Positions 8,482 to 16,911 of a stretch of DNA of 32,356 nucleotides are shown here, one piece after another. Positions within the stretch are counted from its first letter, which is position 1; every line of letters starts with the position of its first letter. The position numbers were made by a program, and so were the translations under genes. Origin of the DNA: CAYZSU01 sp964480565 (GTDB lineage: Bacteria; UBA10199; 2-02-FULL-44-16; JAAZCA01); contig CAYZSU010000021.1 in the NCBI GenBank assembly GCA_964480565.1, positions 1 to 32,356 on the forward strand. Direction: 5' to 3'. The notes below the pieces were generated by a model. That model was not told the origin of the DNA and did no database searches. It saw nothing but the letters and a program-made list of their open reading frames with translations.

Positions 8482-9306
8482 TTAGCTTTGAAAAAATAAT
8501 TCAAACACGAATAAAGCAATCTCAATGGCAATTAAAATCACAATCGCCCATTCCAAAAATGTGGCATGACGATTATATAGTAAATCAGAAATCAATTCTA
8601 AATTTTCCTGAATCATACGCAATTTATAATCCAAACTGCGATATCTATCGCGAAGTTCAAGTGCAATGGATAGGTCTCGGTACAAACAATCCAATATTGG
8701 ATCATCCCATGTTTCATCGGGTTTATCCAAAATATATAGCGATGCAATCAATTGCGTTTTGGCAATTATACATTGACCAATAAATATTTTTAAGTCTTTT
8801 GCACTACGATGCAAGCGCCCATTTGCCTTTAAATCATGACCTATGTCTGCTATTTGACAAAACATATCATCCACTTTGTCTTCAAAATACTCAAGAGCTG
8901 TGGATTGGCCTAAAATAAATGCAATAAGCTCCAAGCGATCAATACGATTACTATCCAGAGTCACACTTTCAAAACTCACGGATACAGGTAATTTATCGCC
9001 AATCTCAACTAAAAACTCTTCGCTGATTATTGTAGTTATCTGTTCGTCCACTAAGGTTCGAACACGTGCAATAATTTCACGCTGTTGTTCTGGATTTACA
9101 TCGAAAAAAATAATGGCACCAAATTTATAAATAAAAAAATAACTATTTTTATTATCCTGATAAATTAATCGATCCACTGATTGCTGGCAGGCCGGCATAT
9201 CAAATAATCGAGCAACCTCTTTTAACTTTAAATTCTCCGTAATATGATATGCATAAAAATGACTTTTACAAATATCCTTATGTAAAAAACCCATCTTTAA
9301 CCCCAT
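8482..9306 (-). CDS. RMD1/YagE (DUF155) family membrane protein
   Basis: The protein matches the RMD1/DUF155 family of yeast RMD1 and SIF2 and human RMND1. Recognisable features are the N-terminal strand-rich region with YFFIYKFGAIIFFDV, the long helical middle with GRLHRSAKDLKIFIGQC, and LDYKLRMIQENLELISDLL just before a single C-terminal membrane helix (FLEWAIVILIAIEIALFVFEL). The bacterial role is unknown; eukaryotic members sit in mitochondrial or other membranes. The start is uncertain. The ATG at 9306 has no ribosome binding site, while an in-frame ATG at 9294 is preceded by GGGG. It is followed closely by the scramblase-like gene, so the two probably form a transcription unit. Confidence 0.8.
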   Translation of the reverse strand: MGLKMGFLHKDICKSHFYAYHITENLKLKEVARLFDMPACQQSVDRLIYQDNKNSYFFIYKFGAIIFFDVNPEQQREIIARVRTLVDEQITTIISEEFLVEIGDKLPVSVSFESVTLDSNRIDRLELIAFILGQSTALEYFEDKVDDMFCQIADIGHDLKANGRLHRSAKDLKIFIGQCIIAKTQLIASLYILDKPDETWDDPILDCLYRDLSIALELRDRYRSLDYKLRMIQENLELISDLLYNRHATFLEWAIVILIAIEIALFVFELFFQS

Positions 9307-9395
9307 TTATTCAGGAAGTGCCGGTTTTAAACTGGCCTTAAGCTAGCTGTCATGATACATAGTCATAATCAAAGAAACAAGGAGATACTATACTC

Positions 9396-10358
9396 ATGTC
9401 ATATTTTTCCATCCGATTAGGCATTATTATCTTACTCACTCTATCCACATCATGTGGTTTTTTTTCGCAAACACCCTTAGGAAATACTGACAATCCAATT
9501 AAATTTTATTTAATGCCACATCATAAACCAATGCTCCTAAATAAGCATGTTCCTCAAATAGAATATTTTTTGGAAACACATACTGGACTTGCAATTCGTA
9601 TTATAGTGCCCAATGATAATATATCGACCATTCAGGCCTTTGGCAAAGGCCATGCACATATCGCACTCATCAATACTATGAGCTATTTACTTGCCCATGA
9701 CTGGGCCAAGGCAGAAGCCCATCTCATATCGCTATATAATGATATTTATCAGGATTATTCCGGAGAGATTTTAATTCATACGGAAAGTAAAATTAATGAT
9801 TTAACACAATTACAGGATAAAAAAATCGTATATGCCAATGCTTTTTCAGCTAGCGGCTACCTGTATGCCATGAAATTATTGCATAACCATCAGGTAAAAC
9901 CTGCAACCAGTATATTTGCAACTAGCCATGCAAATGCCATTGAAATGCTCTATAACAAACAAGTGGATGCTGCAGCCACCTACCACACACGTCCCAATTC
10001 TAGCGGAGAATCACGTGATGCGCGCATTCATTTAGTTGAAAAATATCCGGATATATTTTCCAAACTTCGCATCTTATCATTAACCGATCGCATTCCCAAT
10101 GCGCCCATTGCATTTCAAAAAAACTTACCTCAGGATATTAAAACAAAACTCGTAGGCGCATTGATTGAATTTTCCCGCACAACGGATGGACGCATGGCAC
10201 TAAGCAAACTATACAATATCACTGGATTTGCAGTCACAAATGATGCACATTATGACCAAGTGCGACATACTATTACAGATATGGGTAAAAAAGTTAGGGA
10301 ACTCGTACCAGGAGGACTAACATTCTACAAAGATAATATCCTTCGCAATAAAAATTAA
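9396..10358 (+). CDS. PhnD-like phosphate/phosphonate-type substrate-binding lipoprotein
   Basis: The 320-residue protein has a lipoprotein signal peptide (LSTSC, lipidated Cys about residue 20) followed by a PhnD/PtxB-type periplasmic binding domain. Family traits include IQAFGKGHAHIALINTMSYL, the LTQLQDKKIVYANAFSASGYLYAMKLL block (the LKGKxxAFxxPxSxSG motif of PhnD), and VDAAATYH. GGAG lies 12-15 bases before the ATG. Ligands in this family range from phosphonates and phosphite to unrelated small molecules, so the substrate cannot be named. No PhnC or PhnE partner is visible nearby, so it is an orphan receptor here. It could serve a distant transporter or feed a sensor. Confidence 0.8.
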   Translation: MSYFSIRLGIIILLTLSTSCGFFSQTPLGNTDNPIKFYLMPHHKPMLLNKHVPQIEYFLETHTGLAIRIIVPNDNISTIQAFGKGHAHIALINTMSYLLAHDWAKAEAHLISLYNDIYQDYSGEILIHTESKINDLTQLQDKKIVYANAFSASGYLYAMKLLHNHQVKPATSIFATSHANAIEMLYNKQVDAAATYHTRPNSSGESRDARIHLVEKYPDIFSKLRILSLTDRIPNAPIAFQKNLPQDIKTKLVGALIEFSRTTDGRMALSKLYNITGFAVTNDAHYDQVRHTITDMGKKVRELVPGGLTFYKDNILRNKN

Positions 10359-10417
10359 GATAATTGCTGTAATAAAAAAACTACCATCAAATACTATAGT
10401 GATCGCAAACCACATAT

Positions 10418-12418
10418 TTATGAGACTATTTTCATAGCCTTTAAAATACGTTCTTTCGTCAGTTCGAAATGCGCCATCAACTGATCAGCAGGCGCAGACA
10501 ATCCAAATGCATCTATACCAATGGTAATTCCCTGTAAGCCAACAAAACGTTGCCAACCTGTTGTACTACCCGCTTCCACGCTGATGCGTTTGATAATATG
10601 AGCAGGCAATACATCATTTTGATAGGACAGATCCTGCTGTAAAAATAATTCCCATGAAGGCATCGATATCACACGTATGCCAACACCCTGCTCATCAGCA
10701 ATTTTTGCAGCCTCAATAGTTATATACACTTCCGAACCTGTGGCGATAGCTAAGACATCAACATTTCGTTCTGATTCCCATACAACATAGGCCCCTCTAC
10801 TCACACCCGTAGACAATACATCAAAGTCAACCATCAATGTCACTACATTTTGACGCGTTAGTATCAATGCTGTTGGACCTTTAGCAAGCATGGCTTGCTG
10901 CCACGCGGCAATGGTTTCATTGGCATCTGCAGGGCGAATCACTGTCAATCCTGGAATTAACCGCATGGACATAATATGTTCAACAGGTTGATGCGTAGGA
11001 CCATCTTCCCCCACACCAATGGAATCATGTGTGAACACAAATATGCTATTGCTTTGCATCAATGCAGCCATACGCAAATCCGCGCGCATATAATCTGAAA
11101 ACACCAGAAATGTCGCACAAAAAGGTAGCAATCCACCATAAATAGCCATACCATTTATAATCGCACCCATGGCATGTTCGCGTATTCCAAAATGAATATT
11201 GCGGCCCTGATTATTTTGAGCGGACAGACTCATTTCATCGGTTATTTTTGTATTATTGGAAGGGCTCAAATCCGCAGACCCGCCAATAAAACAAGGAAGT
11301 GCTGCTGCAATATGATTGATCACATGGCCGGATGCACTTCTTGTGGCTATCATTTGACCTTGTTCATAAGGAGGTATTGTCTGACATACGGGCATATCCA
11401 TAGTACCCTGAACCATCATGTATAATTCATTCCACTCTTTGGAATATTTTTTTTGATACTGCGTGGCATGTTCATTCCACTGATCATAATATATTTGTGC
11501 ATTGTTTTGCATCATTGAAAAAGAATCGATCACCGCTGTTGGTATAGCAAATGATTCATTTGGATCAAATCCAAAATTTAGTTTCGTTTTTGCCAGAACA
11601 TCTTTTCCTAGAGGCGCACCATGAGAACTTGACAAGTCCTGTTTTGCACTGCCGAATCCAATATGCGTTTTTACAATAATTAATGACGGTTGTTCCAAAC
11701 ATGCCTTGGCACAGTGTATCGCATGATCAATCTCAGTTAAATCATTGCCATTCTCAACATGAATCACTTGCCATCCCAGCGATTCAAATCGTAATGCCGT
11801 ATTTTCTGAACAAGTAATTTCCGTACGACCTTCAATTGTAATTTGATTATCATCATATAGATAAATAATCTTTCCCAATTGTTGATGACCCGCAAAGGAT
11901 GCCGCCTCATTGGAAATGCCTTCCATTAAATCACCATCCGATACAATGGCAAAAGTAAAATGATTGATAATAGCCATGGCATCACGATTATATCTTGCAG
12001 CTAAAAACCGCTCTGCCAAGCCCATTCCAACACCCATTGCAAACCCTTGACCCAAAGGACCTGTACTTACATCCACACCATTGGTATAGCCAAATTCTGG
12101 ATGTCCAGGTGTTAGACTCTGATATTGACGAAAGGCTTTTAAATCATCCAGGGATAAAGCATTTGTTCCCCCTCGTAAGTGAAGCAATGCATATAATAAT
12201 GCAGAGCCATGCCCTGCGGATAGTACAAATCGATCTCTATTAAACCAATGTGAATCACGTGGATTTGTATGAATATGCGATTTAAATAATACATATGCCA
12301 TCGGTGCAGCACCCAAAGGCATACCCGGATGACCAGATTTTGCTTGTTCCACCATGTCTGCCGCAAGCAATCGAATGGTACTTACACACTGTTCATCAAT
12401 TGAGGTAAAATTAGACAT
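10418..12418 (-). CDS. tkt: Transketolase
   Basis: This is a cytoplasmic thiamine-diphosphate enzyme of the non-oxidative pentose phosphate pathway that transfers two-carbon units between sugar phosphates. The 666-residue length matches E. coli TktA (663). Key segments are GHPGMPLGAAPMAYVLF near the N-terminus, the ThDP motif region GDGDLMEGISNEAASFAGH, GIREHAM with the conserved catalytic Glu, and HDSIGVGEDGPTHQPVEH. The ATG at 12418 has GGAG upstream. A longer frame back to 12541 runs into the permease gene and lacks family similarity. The gene starts inside the last codons of the permease gene (8-base overlap), which implies co-translation. Confidence 0.97.
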   Translation of the reverse strand: MSNFTSIDEQCVSTIRLLAADMVEQAKSGHPGMPLGAAPMAYVLFKSHIHTNPRDSHWFNRDRFVLSAGHGSALLYALLHLRGGTNALSLDDLKAFRQYQSLTPGHPEFGYTNGVDVSTGPLGQGFAMGVGMGLAERFLAARYNRDAMAIINHFTFAIVSDGDLMEGISNEAASFAGHQQLGKIIYLYDDNQITIEGRTEITCSENTALRFESLGWQVIHVENGNDLTEIDHAIHCAKACLEQPSLIIVKTHIGFGSAKQDLSSSHGAPLGKDVLAKTKLNFGFDPNESFAIPTAVIDSFSMMQNNAQIYYDQWNEHATQYQKKYSKEWNELYMMVQGTMDMPVCQTIPPYEQGQMIATRSASGHVINHIAAALPCFIGGSADLSPSNNTKITDEMSLSAQNNQGRNIHFGIREHAMGAIINGMAIYGGLLPFCATFLVFSDYMRADLRMAALMQSNSIFVFTHDSIGVGEDGPTHQPVEHIMSMRLIPGLTVIRPADANETIAAWQQAMLAKGPTALILTRQNVVTLMVDFDVLSTGVSRGAYVVWESERNVDVLAIATGSEVYITIEAAKIADEQGVGIRVISMPSWELFLQQDLSYQNDVLPAHIIKRISVEAGSTTGWQRFVGLQGITIGIDAFGLSAPADQLMAHFELTKERILKAMKIVS

Positions 12419-13472
12419 TATTTTTTCTCCGAAATAATCCATATGTAAATACATAACTATTAACGACCAATAAAATAAACAATACACTACACGCTGTTTC
12501 AAACAAGGACGGCAATAAAGACAGATGCTCATGCATATCAAATGAAAACTGAGTGGGCTGCCAAATAAAATTTAATAAATACCCGAATGCAATGCTAAAT
12601 ACGGAAATACACGTCACGTAGACAATCACCGCTTTCCGTCCAAGCTCTTTACTGATGACTGATATAGTCACTGTATTTGTTGCAGGACCTGCCAATAAAA
12701 AAACAAGCGCCACTCCTGGGGACAACCCTTTCATCATAAGCGATGCAGCAATAGGAATGGATCCTGTTGAACAAATATACATAGGAATACTGATAAGTAA
12801 GATTATAATCATGGATAATAATGTATGATCGGAAAATGCTGTCATCAGCGTATCTGGCACCAAATAGCTAATCAAGGATCCAACAAGCAATCCGACAAAC
12901 AACCATTTCCAAATATCATGCAATAATGTGACAAAACCATACTCACATGCTTGACGAAATTTAGATACACTCTTCTTTTGAGCATGAGAGCAACATGACG
13001 ATATTTTTTCTATATTTTTTTCTTCCACAGGCGAGGGCATTTCTTTTTTTTCAATAAATAGGCTACTGATTATCCCCACTAAAATTGCAGTAATACTGGA
13101 CACAATCACTCGAAAAACAGAGAACAAGCCACCAAACAATGCATACGTAGCTAAAATAGAATCCACTCCTGTAATAGGAGTTGCCACCAAATAGCTAAGT
13201 ACTGCACTTTTACTCGCCCCTTGTTTTTTTAGCATCATCGCAGATGGAATAACTGAGCATGAACAAAGCGGCAACGGAATACCTAGAATAACAGCCTTAA
13301 CAATTGATAATAAATTATGTTTAGATAGATGGCGACTTAACCATTGTATAGGGAAATAGCTATGCAATATTCCCGCAATAACAAATCCAAACAACAAATA
13401 GGGACTCATTTGATTGAACAAGCCTACAAATTCGCGTGCATAGCCTAAAATAAATTCAATTATAGTCGTCAT
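12411..13472 (-). CDS. Permease of the SO_0444/ArsP-like family (DUF318), predicted metal or metalloid efflux
   Basis: This is an integral membrane protein of 353 residues built as two related halves of about four helices each. The first half contains GIPLPLCSCSVIP, with the CxC pair characteristic of this family. The second half carries STGSIPIAASLMM and LLAGPATNTVT in the equivalent place. A polar central loop has a Cys pair and His (SSCCSHAQKK) that may bind metal. Family members have been linked to copper, zinc or organoarsenical efflux; the substrate here is undetermined. AGGTGA precedes the ATG. It overlaps the transketolase start, an unusual partner, and is separated from the rubredoxin gene upstream by about 210 bases containing a terminator hairpin. 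Confidence 0.85.
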   Translation of the reverse strand: MTTIIEFILGYAREFVGLFNQMSPYLLFGFVIAGILHSYFPIQWLSRHLSKHNLLSIVKAVILGIPLPLCSCSVIPSAMMLKKQGASKSAVLSYLVATPITGVDSILATYALFGGLFSVFRVIVSSITAILVGIISSLFIEKKEMPSPVEEKNIEKISSCCSHAQKKSVSKFRQACEYGFVTLLHDIWKWLFVGLLVGSLISYLVPDTLMTAFSDHTLLSMIIILLISIPMYICSTGSIPIAASLMMKGLSPGVALVFLLAGPATNTVTISVISKELGRKAVIVYVTCISVFSIAFGYLLNFIWQPTQFSFDMHEHLSLLPSLFETACSVLFILLVVNSYVFTYGLFRRKNNV

Positions 13473-13493
13473 AAATCACCTATTTGAATAAAA

Positions 13494-13517
13494 TAAGGGC
13501 GATATTACTCGCCCTTA
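13494..13517 (-). terminator. Rho-independent terminator or leader hairpin upstream of the permease gene
   Basis: A 9-base-pair stem (TAAGGGCGA, loop TATTAC, TCGCCCTTA) is followed on the minus strand by ATTTTATT. It sits after the rubredoxin gene and just before the permease start. It could end the O2-defence transcript or act as an attenuator for the permease gene. Confidence 0.6.
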
Positions 13518-13615
13518 AATCATATATCTCAATGATATATCTAATGTAATCGATCAGCGTATTTTATATAAACCGGTGTTTATTATTGTTGCAGCACTTG
13601 CCGGTCATTTCTATA

Positions 13616-13650
13616 TGACTGGATGCCCGATACATGCATTCGGGCATGAC
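13616..13650. repeat. Dispersed hairpin repeat (GGATGCCCGATAC...CGGGCATGACA), copy 1
   Basis: TGACTGGATGCCCGATAC is followed by a palindromic partner, so that ATGCCCGA (13623-13630) pairs perfectly with TCGGGCAT (13640-13647). A second copy with the same flanks lies at 31563-31599. It is in the non-coding gap downstream of the rubredoxin gene. Confidence 0.7.
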
Positions 13651-13682
13651 ATGCCTTAAGAGCTATCAGATAAATACACATC

Positions 13683-13841
13683 TTACACCTTTGCAAATTG
13701 ATCTTTGCCAACACCACATTCTGGACAAATCCAGTCTTCGGGTAAATCATCAAATGATGTTCCTGGGGCAATACCTTCCGCTGGATCACCTTTACCTGGC
13801 TCATATACATATCCACATACTTCACAAATCCACTTATCCAT
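13683..13841 (-). CDS. Rubredoxin
   Basis: This is a 52-residue cytoplasmic one-iron electron carrier. Both CxxCG knuckles are present (CEVCG near residue 6 and CPECG near residue 39), with the usual YVYEPGKGDP, GIAPGTSFDDLPEDW core. GGAG lies just upstream of the ATG at 13841. An upstream in-frame start at 13880 would add 13 unrelated residues and is not supported. It overlaps the end of the flavin reductase gene by 8 bases. The pair resembles a split version of the high-molecular-weight rubredoxin of acetogens, where the same two domains are fused. It probably donates electrons to the flavodiiron protein, rubrerythrin and desulfoferrodoxin encoded upstream. Confidence 0.96.
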   Translation of the reverse strand: MDKWICEVCGYVYEPGKGDPAEGIAPGTSFDDLPEDWICPECGVGKDQFAKV

Positions 13842-14361
13842 GTTTGTCTCCTTTTGATTTATATTGTCTATACTGCGCATATGTTAATGGATCACCCGAT
13901 TCATGCGTGCCCGCACGCGTCACATCAGCAATAAATAAATAATGTGTACCCAAATCCAATGTTTTATCTGCGATTACGCGACATTCAAAAAAACTCTTTG
14001 CACAAGGAATAATTGGCATTCCATTCTCAGCAGTCACATACTCCAATGACTCAAATTTATTTACCTTGCGTCCACTTTGAAAACCAAAGTGCTTTACCTG
14101 CTCGTAACAAGTTGAATTTTCACGGTCAATCACATTGACCACAAATACACCTGTTTTTAAAATCATCTCACCAGTCAGTGAGCGTTTACCAACGCCAATT
14201 GTAACTCTAGGTGGTACATTGGTAATCTGCATCATGGCATCCAAACACTGCCCATTGGGTTGATCATCCATAGAACTCGTTAAAACATATAAACCATGCG
14301 TTACAGTAAATAGCGCTTGGTTTAACCCCGCAATATCACTTACAATATTAAATTCACTCAT
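13834..14361 (-). CDS. Flavin reductase-like FMN-binding split-barrel protein
   Basis: This 175-residue protein belongs to the flavin reductase (PF01613) family. Typical signs are an opening LTVT/HGLYVLTS-type strand pair, QCLDAMMQITNVPPRVTIGVGKRS, where the family carries its FMN-contacting region, and GVFVVNV. The family passes electrons from NAD(P)H to flavin or to rubredoxin. AAGGA precedes the ATG. The 8-base overlap with the rubredoxin gene strongly suggests that the two form an NAD(P)H:rubredoxin relay, as in the fused Hrb protein of Moorella. That partnership is inferred from context; the FMN-barrel family call is solid. Confidence 0.88.
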   Translation of the reverse strand: MSEFNIVSDIAGLNQALFTVTHGLYVLTSSMDDQPNGQCLDAMMQITNVPPRVTIGVGKRSLTGEMILKTGVFVVNVIDRENSTCYEQVKHFGFQSGRKVNKFESLEYVTAENGMPIIPCAKSFFECRVIADKTLDLGTHYLFIADVTRAGTHESGDPLTYAQYRQYKSKGDKHG

Positions 14362-14369
14362 AGCAATCC

Positions 14370-15221
14370 TTAATAGTATTGATTCAATACATCCTTAAAT
14401 TGATTTTCATAACTCACATACTCACACAATGATTCACTTTGAATCTGGGGGAAATGTGTCATATACTCGGATCGGTCATTTTGATAAATTACGCCAATTG
14501 GAATATCATCTCCCCATTGCATGGCCATTTGCAATGCATTGGCATGCTCTGTTGGATCGTAGGAAGAGTTAATTTCCTTACAACGATTTTTATACCATAA
14601 AAAATTATTCACTTTATTAAATGATACACATGGCATCAGCACATCCACCAATGAAAAACCTTGGTAATCCATTGCCTTTGAAATCATATCCGATAGATGC
14701 TCTTTATTACCGGAAAAACTTCGAGCCACAAACCCCGCTTGAAGCGATATCGCCACAGCCAATGGGTTAAATGGACTGGATGGTGCACCAAAGGGCTGCG
14801 CCTTTGTTATTGTCCCCTGGTCAGAAGTTGGACTTGCTTGCCCTTTTGTCAAACCATAAATTTGATTATTGTGCACAATCAATGTGATATTCACATTGCG
14901 ACGTATGGCTGCTAGAAAATGATTTCCTCCCTCACCATAATTACATCCCTCACCACTATGCACGACAACATTTAAATTGGGATTGATCATTTTTGCAGCT
15001 GTGGCTACTGGCAGTGCCCGACCGTGCAGCCCATTAAACACATTGGCATTTAAATAGTGCGGTAATTTTGCCGATTGCCCAATGCCGGATACCAATAAAA
15101 TATCCTTTGGATTCAAATTCTTCTTTGCAAATGTATGCTTAACAGTTTCTAAAATCGGAAAATTACCACAACCCGGACACCATGCAGTTTCATAATTACC
15201 AAAATCAGCGACACAACTCAT
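14370..15221 (-). CDS. korB: 2-oxoacid:ferredoxin oxidoreductase, beta subunit (KorB-like)
   Basis: This is the thiamine-diphosphate-binding beta subunit of a 2-oxoacid:acceptor oxidoreductase. The N-terminal WCPGCGNF gives two of the cluster-binding Cys. The ThDP motif region reads GEGCNYGEGGNHF, followed by NNQIYGLTKGQASPTS, both typical of 2-oxoglutarate-type members. The 283-residue length is normal. GGAGGTG, immediately upstream of the ATG, overlaps the korA stop codon, so the two subunits are coupled. The enzyme links oxidation of a 2-oxoacid to CoA with reduction of a low-potential carrier. 2-oxoglutarate is the likely substrate by resemblance, but pyruvate or branched acids cannot be excluded. 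Confidence 0.93.
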   Translation of the reverse strand: MSCVADFGNYETAWCPGCGNFPILETVKHTFAKKNLNPKDILLVSGIGQSAKLPHYLNANVFNGLHGRALPVATAAKMINPNLNVVVHSGEGCNYGEGGNHFLAAIRRNVNITLIVHNNQIYGLTKGQASPTSDQGTITKAQPFGAPSSPFNPLAVAISLQAGFVARSFSGNKEHLSDMISKAMDYQGFSLVDVLMPCVSFNKVNNFLWYKNRCKEINSSYDPTEHANALQMAMQWGDDIPIGVIYQNDRSEYMTHFPQIQSESLCEYVSYENQFKDVLNQYY

Positions 15222-15222
15222 A

Positions 15223-16899
15223 TTACACCTCCAGTTGATCTAAAATATAATCCATTGTCATTGGTAATCCATCATAACGCAATATTTGCTTGTCAAAATT
15301 ATAACCGCCCTCTGTACGCATCACTTTTGCAAATTGCGCGGTGGCATTACCTTCAACAATAACTCTTGTTTTTGCGACCTCAAATAACGGCTTTAATGCA
15401 TCATCGCGAAATGGCCATACTTGCGAATAATGCACGCATGCAGCCATTACATTTTTTTCATCCATGGTATCCACACTATCAAGCATAGCACCCCAGGACG
15501 ACCCCCAACCGACGAGCAATATATCTGGCTGATCACAACCATACACAGTTGCAGAAATGCATTCCGCCTGAATACCCTCATTTTTTTTCAAGCGTTTATC
15601 CATCATCTGCACGCGTATGGATAAGTCCTCAGTTAAATGACCATCCTCTGTATGCTCATCACTATCGCATACAACTAAATGCTCACTTTGCCCTGGAAAT
15701 AAACGCGGGGAGATACCATCCTCTGTCAGCATATAACGCTGATATACACCATTAACATCATCAGGCAATGACCCTATACGAATTGGTGATATTTGAGATA
15801 ATGCCTGTGGCGATACATTGCGATAGGAATCCGCTAAGAATTGATCGGTTAGAATAAATGTTGGCGATTGATATTTCTCCGCAATTCGGAAGGCTTCTCT
15901 GGTTGTGTGATAGCAGTCATCCACATTAGCTGGTGCATAAATTGCCCGTGGAAATTCCCCATGCCCGGAATATAAAATTAAATTTAAATCACCCTGTTCT
16001 GTACGCGTTGGTAAACCAGTAGCTGGACCTGGACGCTGTGCAATACTTACTACTACAGGTGTTTCTGTCATACCTGCCAAGCTAATCCCTTCACACATGA
16101 GCGCAAAACCACCACCAGAAGTCGTTACCATTGCAGGCACGCCTGCGTAGGATGCACCTATCGCCATATTAATTGCAGCAATTTCATCCTCAGCCTGATC
16201 CACCAATACATGCATTTGTCCCGCATGATTGATAATAGTCTGTGCAATGGAGGTTCCTGGCGTCATGGGATAATAGGCCATATACTTTAAACCTGCAGAT
16301 AATGCCCCCAAAGCAATCGCCTCATTTCCATTGATCATCATATTTTTTTGTGGCTGAGATATTTTTTCCAAAGCATCAAAGTCACAGGATTTTCTTGCTA
16401 CAAAACCATATGCTGCCTGCAAGGATTTTGTATTTTCAGAAACAATATCTTGGCTTTTTTTAGAAAAGGTCTCTTTTAACAATTGCTCTATTGTTGCAGA
16501 CTTAACACCTAATAGAGATCCAGCAACTCCCAATGCCACGGTATTCATATAGCGTTTATCTGATAAATCCTTATATGGCACGCATAAGCCCCCATCATTC
16601 ATAAAAGCTTCATCAGCGATTATTATGCCATTTTTTGCAATATCCCCCTGATGTAAACGAACGGTATCCTGATTGAGTGCAATGAGTAAGTCAATTTGTT
16701 GAGCTGGCGAACGAAGTTCCTCCGTACTCACTTGAATACGAAATGTATTATGTCCACCACGAATGCGTGACATATAATCCTGTACAACAAGTACATGATA
16801 TCCCTCACGAATGAGTGCTTTTGACAAAAACTGACCAATGGTCACAAGGCCTTGGCCTGCCTCACCACCAATTACAATATGATACTGATTTTTAGTCAT
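15223..16899 (-). CDS. korA: 2-oxoacid:ferredoxin oxidoreductase, fused gamma-alpha subunit (KorA-like)
   Basis: This is the partner of korB. Residues 1-185 form the gamma domain (GGEAGQGLVTIGQFLS, then SRIRGGHNTFRIQ). The rest is the alpha domain, with YYPMTPGTS, EDEIAAINMAIGASYAG, TTSGGGFALMCEG and QRPGPATGLPTRTEQ. The fused gamma-alpha plus separate beta layout is that of two-subunit KorAB enzymes, known from Hydrogenobacter and Mycobacterium. No delta (ferredoxin) subunit is encoded beside it, so the electron acceptor must come from elsewhere, possibly the rubredoxin or a distant ferredoxin. The gene starts 12 bases after the ferritin-like gene, so it belongs to the same operon as the oxidative stress genes. 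Confidence 0.93.
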   Translation of the reverse strand: MTKNQYHIVIGGEAGQGLVTIGQFLSKALIREGYHVLVVQDYMSRIRGGHNTFRIQVSTEELRSPAQQIDLLIALNQDTVRLHQGDIAKNGIIIADEAFMNDGGLCVPYKDLSDKRYMNTVALGVAGSLLGVKSATIEQLLKETFSKKSQDIVSENTKSLQAAYGFVARKSCDFDALEKISQPQKNMMINGNEAIALGALSAGLKYMAYYPMTPGTSIAQTIINHAGQMHVLVDQAEDEIAAINMAIGASYAGVPAMVTTSGGGFALMCEGISLAGMTETPVVVSIAQRPGPATGLPTRTEQGDLNLILYSGHGEFPRAIYAPANVDDCYHTTREAFRIAEKYQSPTFILTDQFLADSYRNVSPQALSQISPIRIGSLPDDVNGVYQRYMLTEDGISPRLFPGQSEHLVVCDSDEHTEDGHLTEDLSIRVQMMDKRLKKNEGIQAECISATVYGCDQPDILLVGWGSSWGAMLDSVDTMDEKNVMAACVHYSQVWPFRDDALKPLFEVAKTRVIVEGNATAQFAKVMRTEGGYNFDKQILRYDGLPMTMDYILDQLEV

Positions 16900-16911
16900 A
16901 ATAGTACCTAT

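Noticed and set aside
11174..11425. Plus-strand frames opposite transketolase (also near 11995)
   Set aside because: They are shadows of the transketolase coding sequence with no independent support.
13583..13825. 80-residue minus-strand frame overlapping rubredoxin
   Set aside because: It overlaps rubredoxin in another frame and continues into the hairpin repeat; rubredoxin has the motifs and the ribosome binding site.
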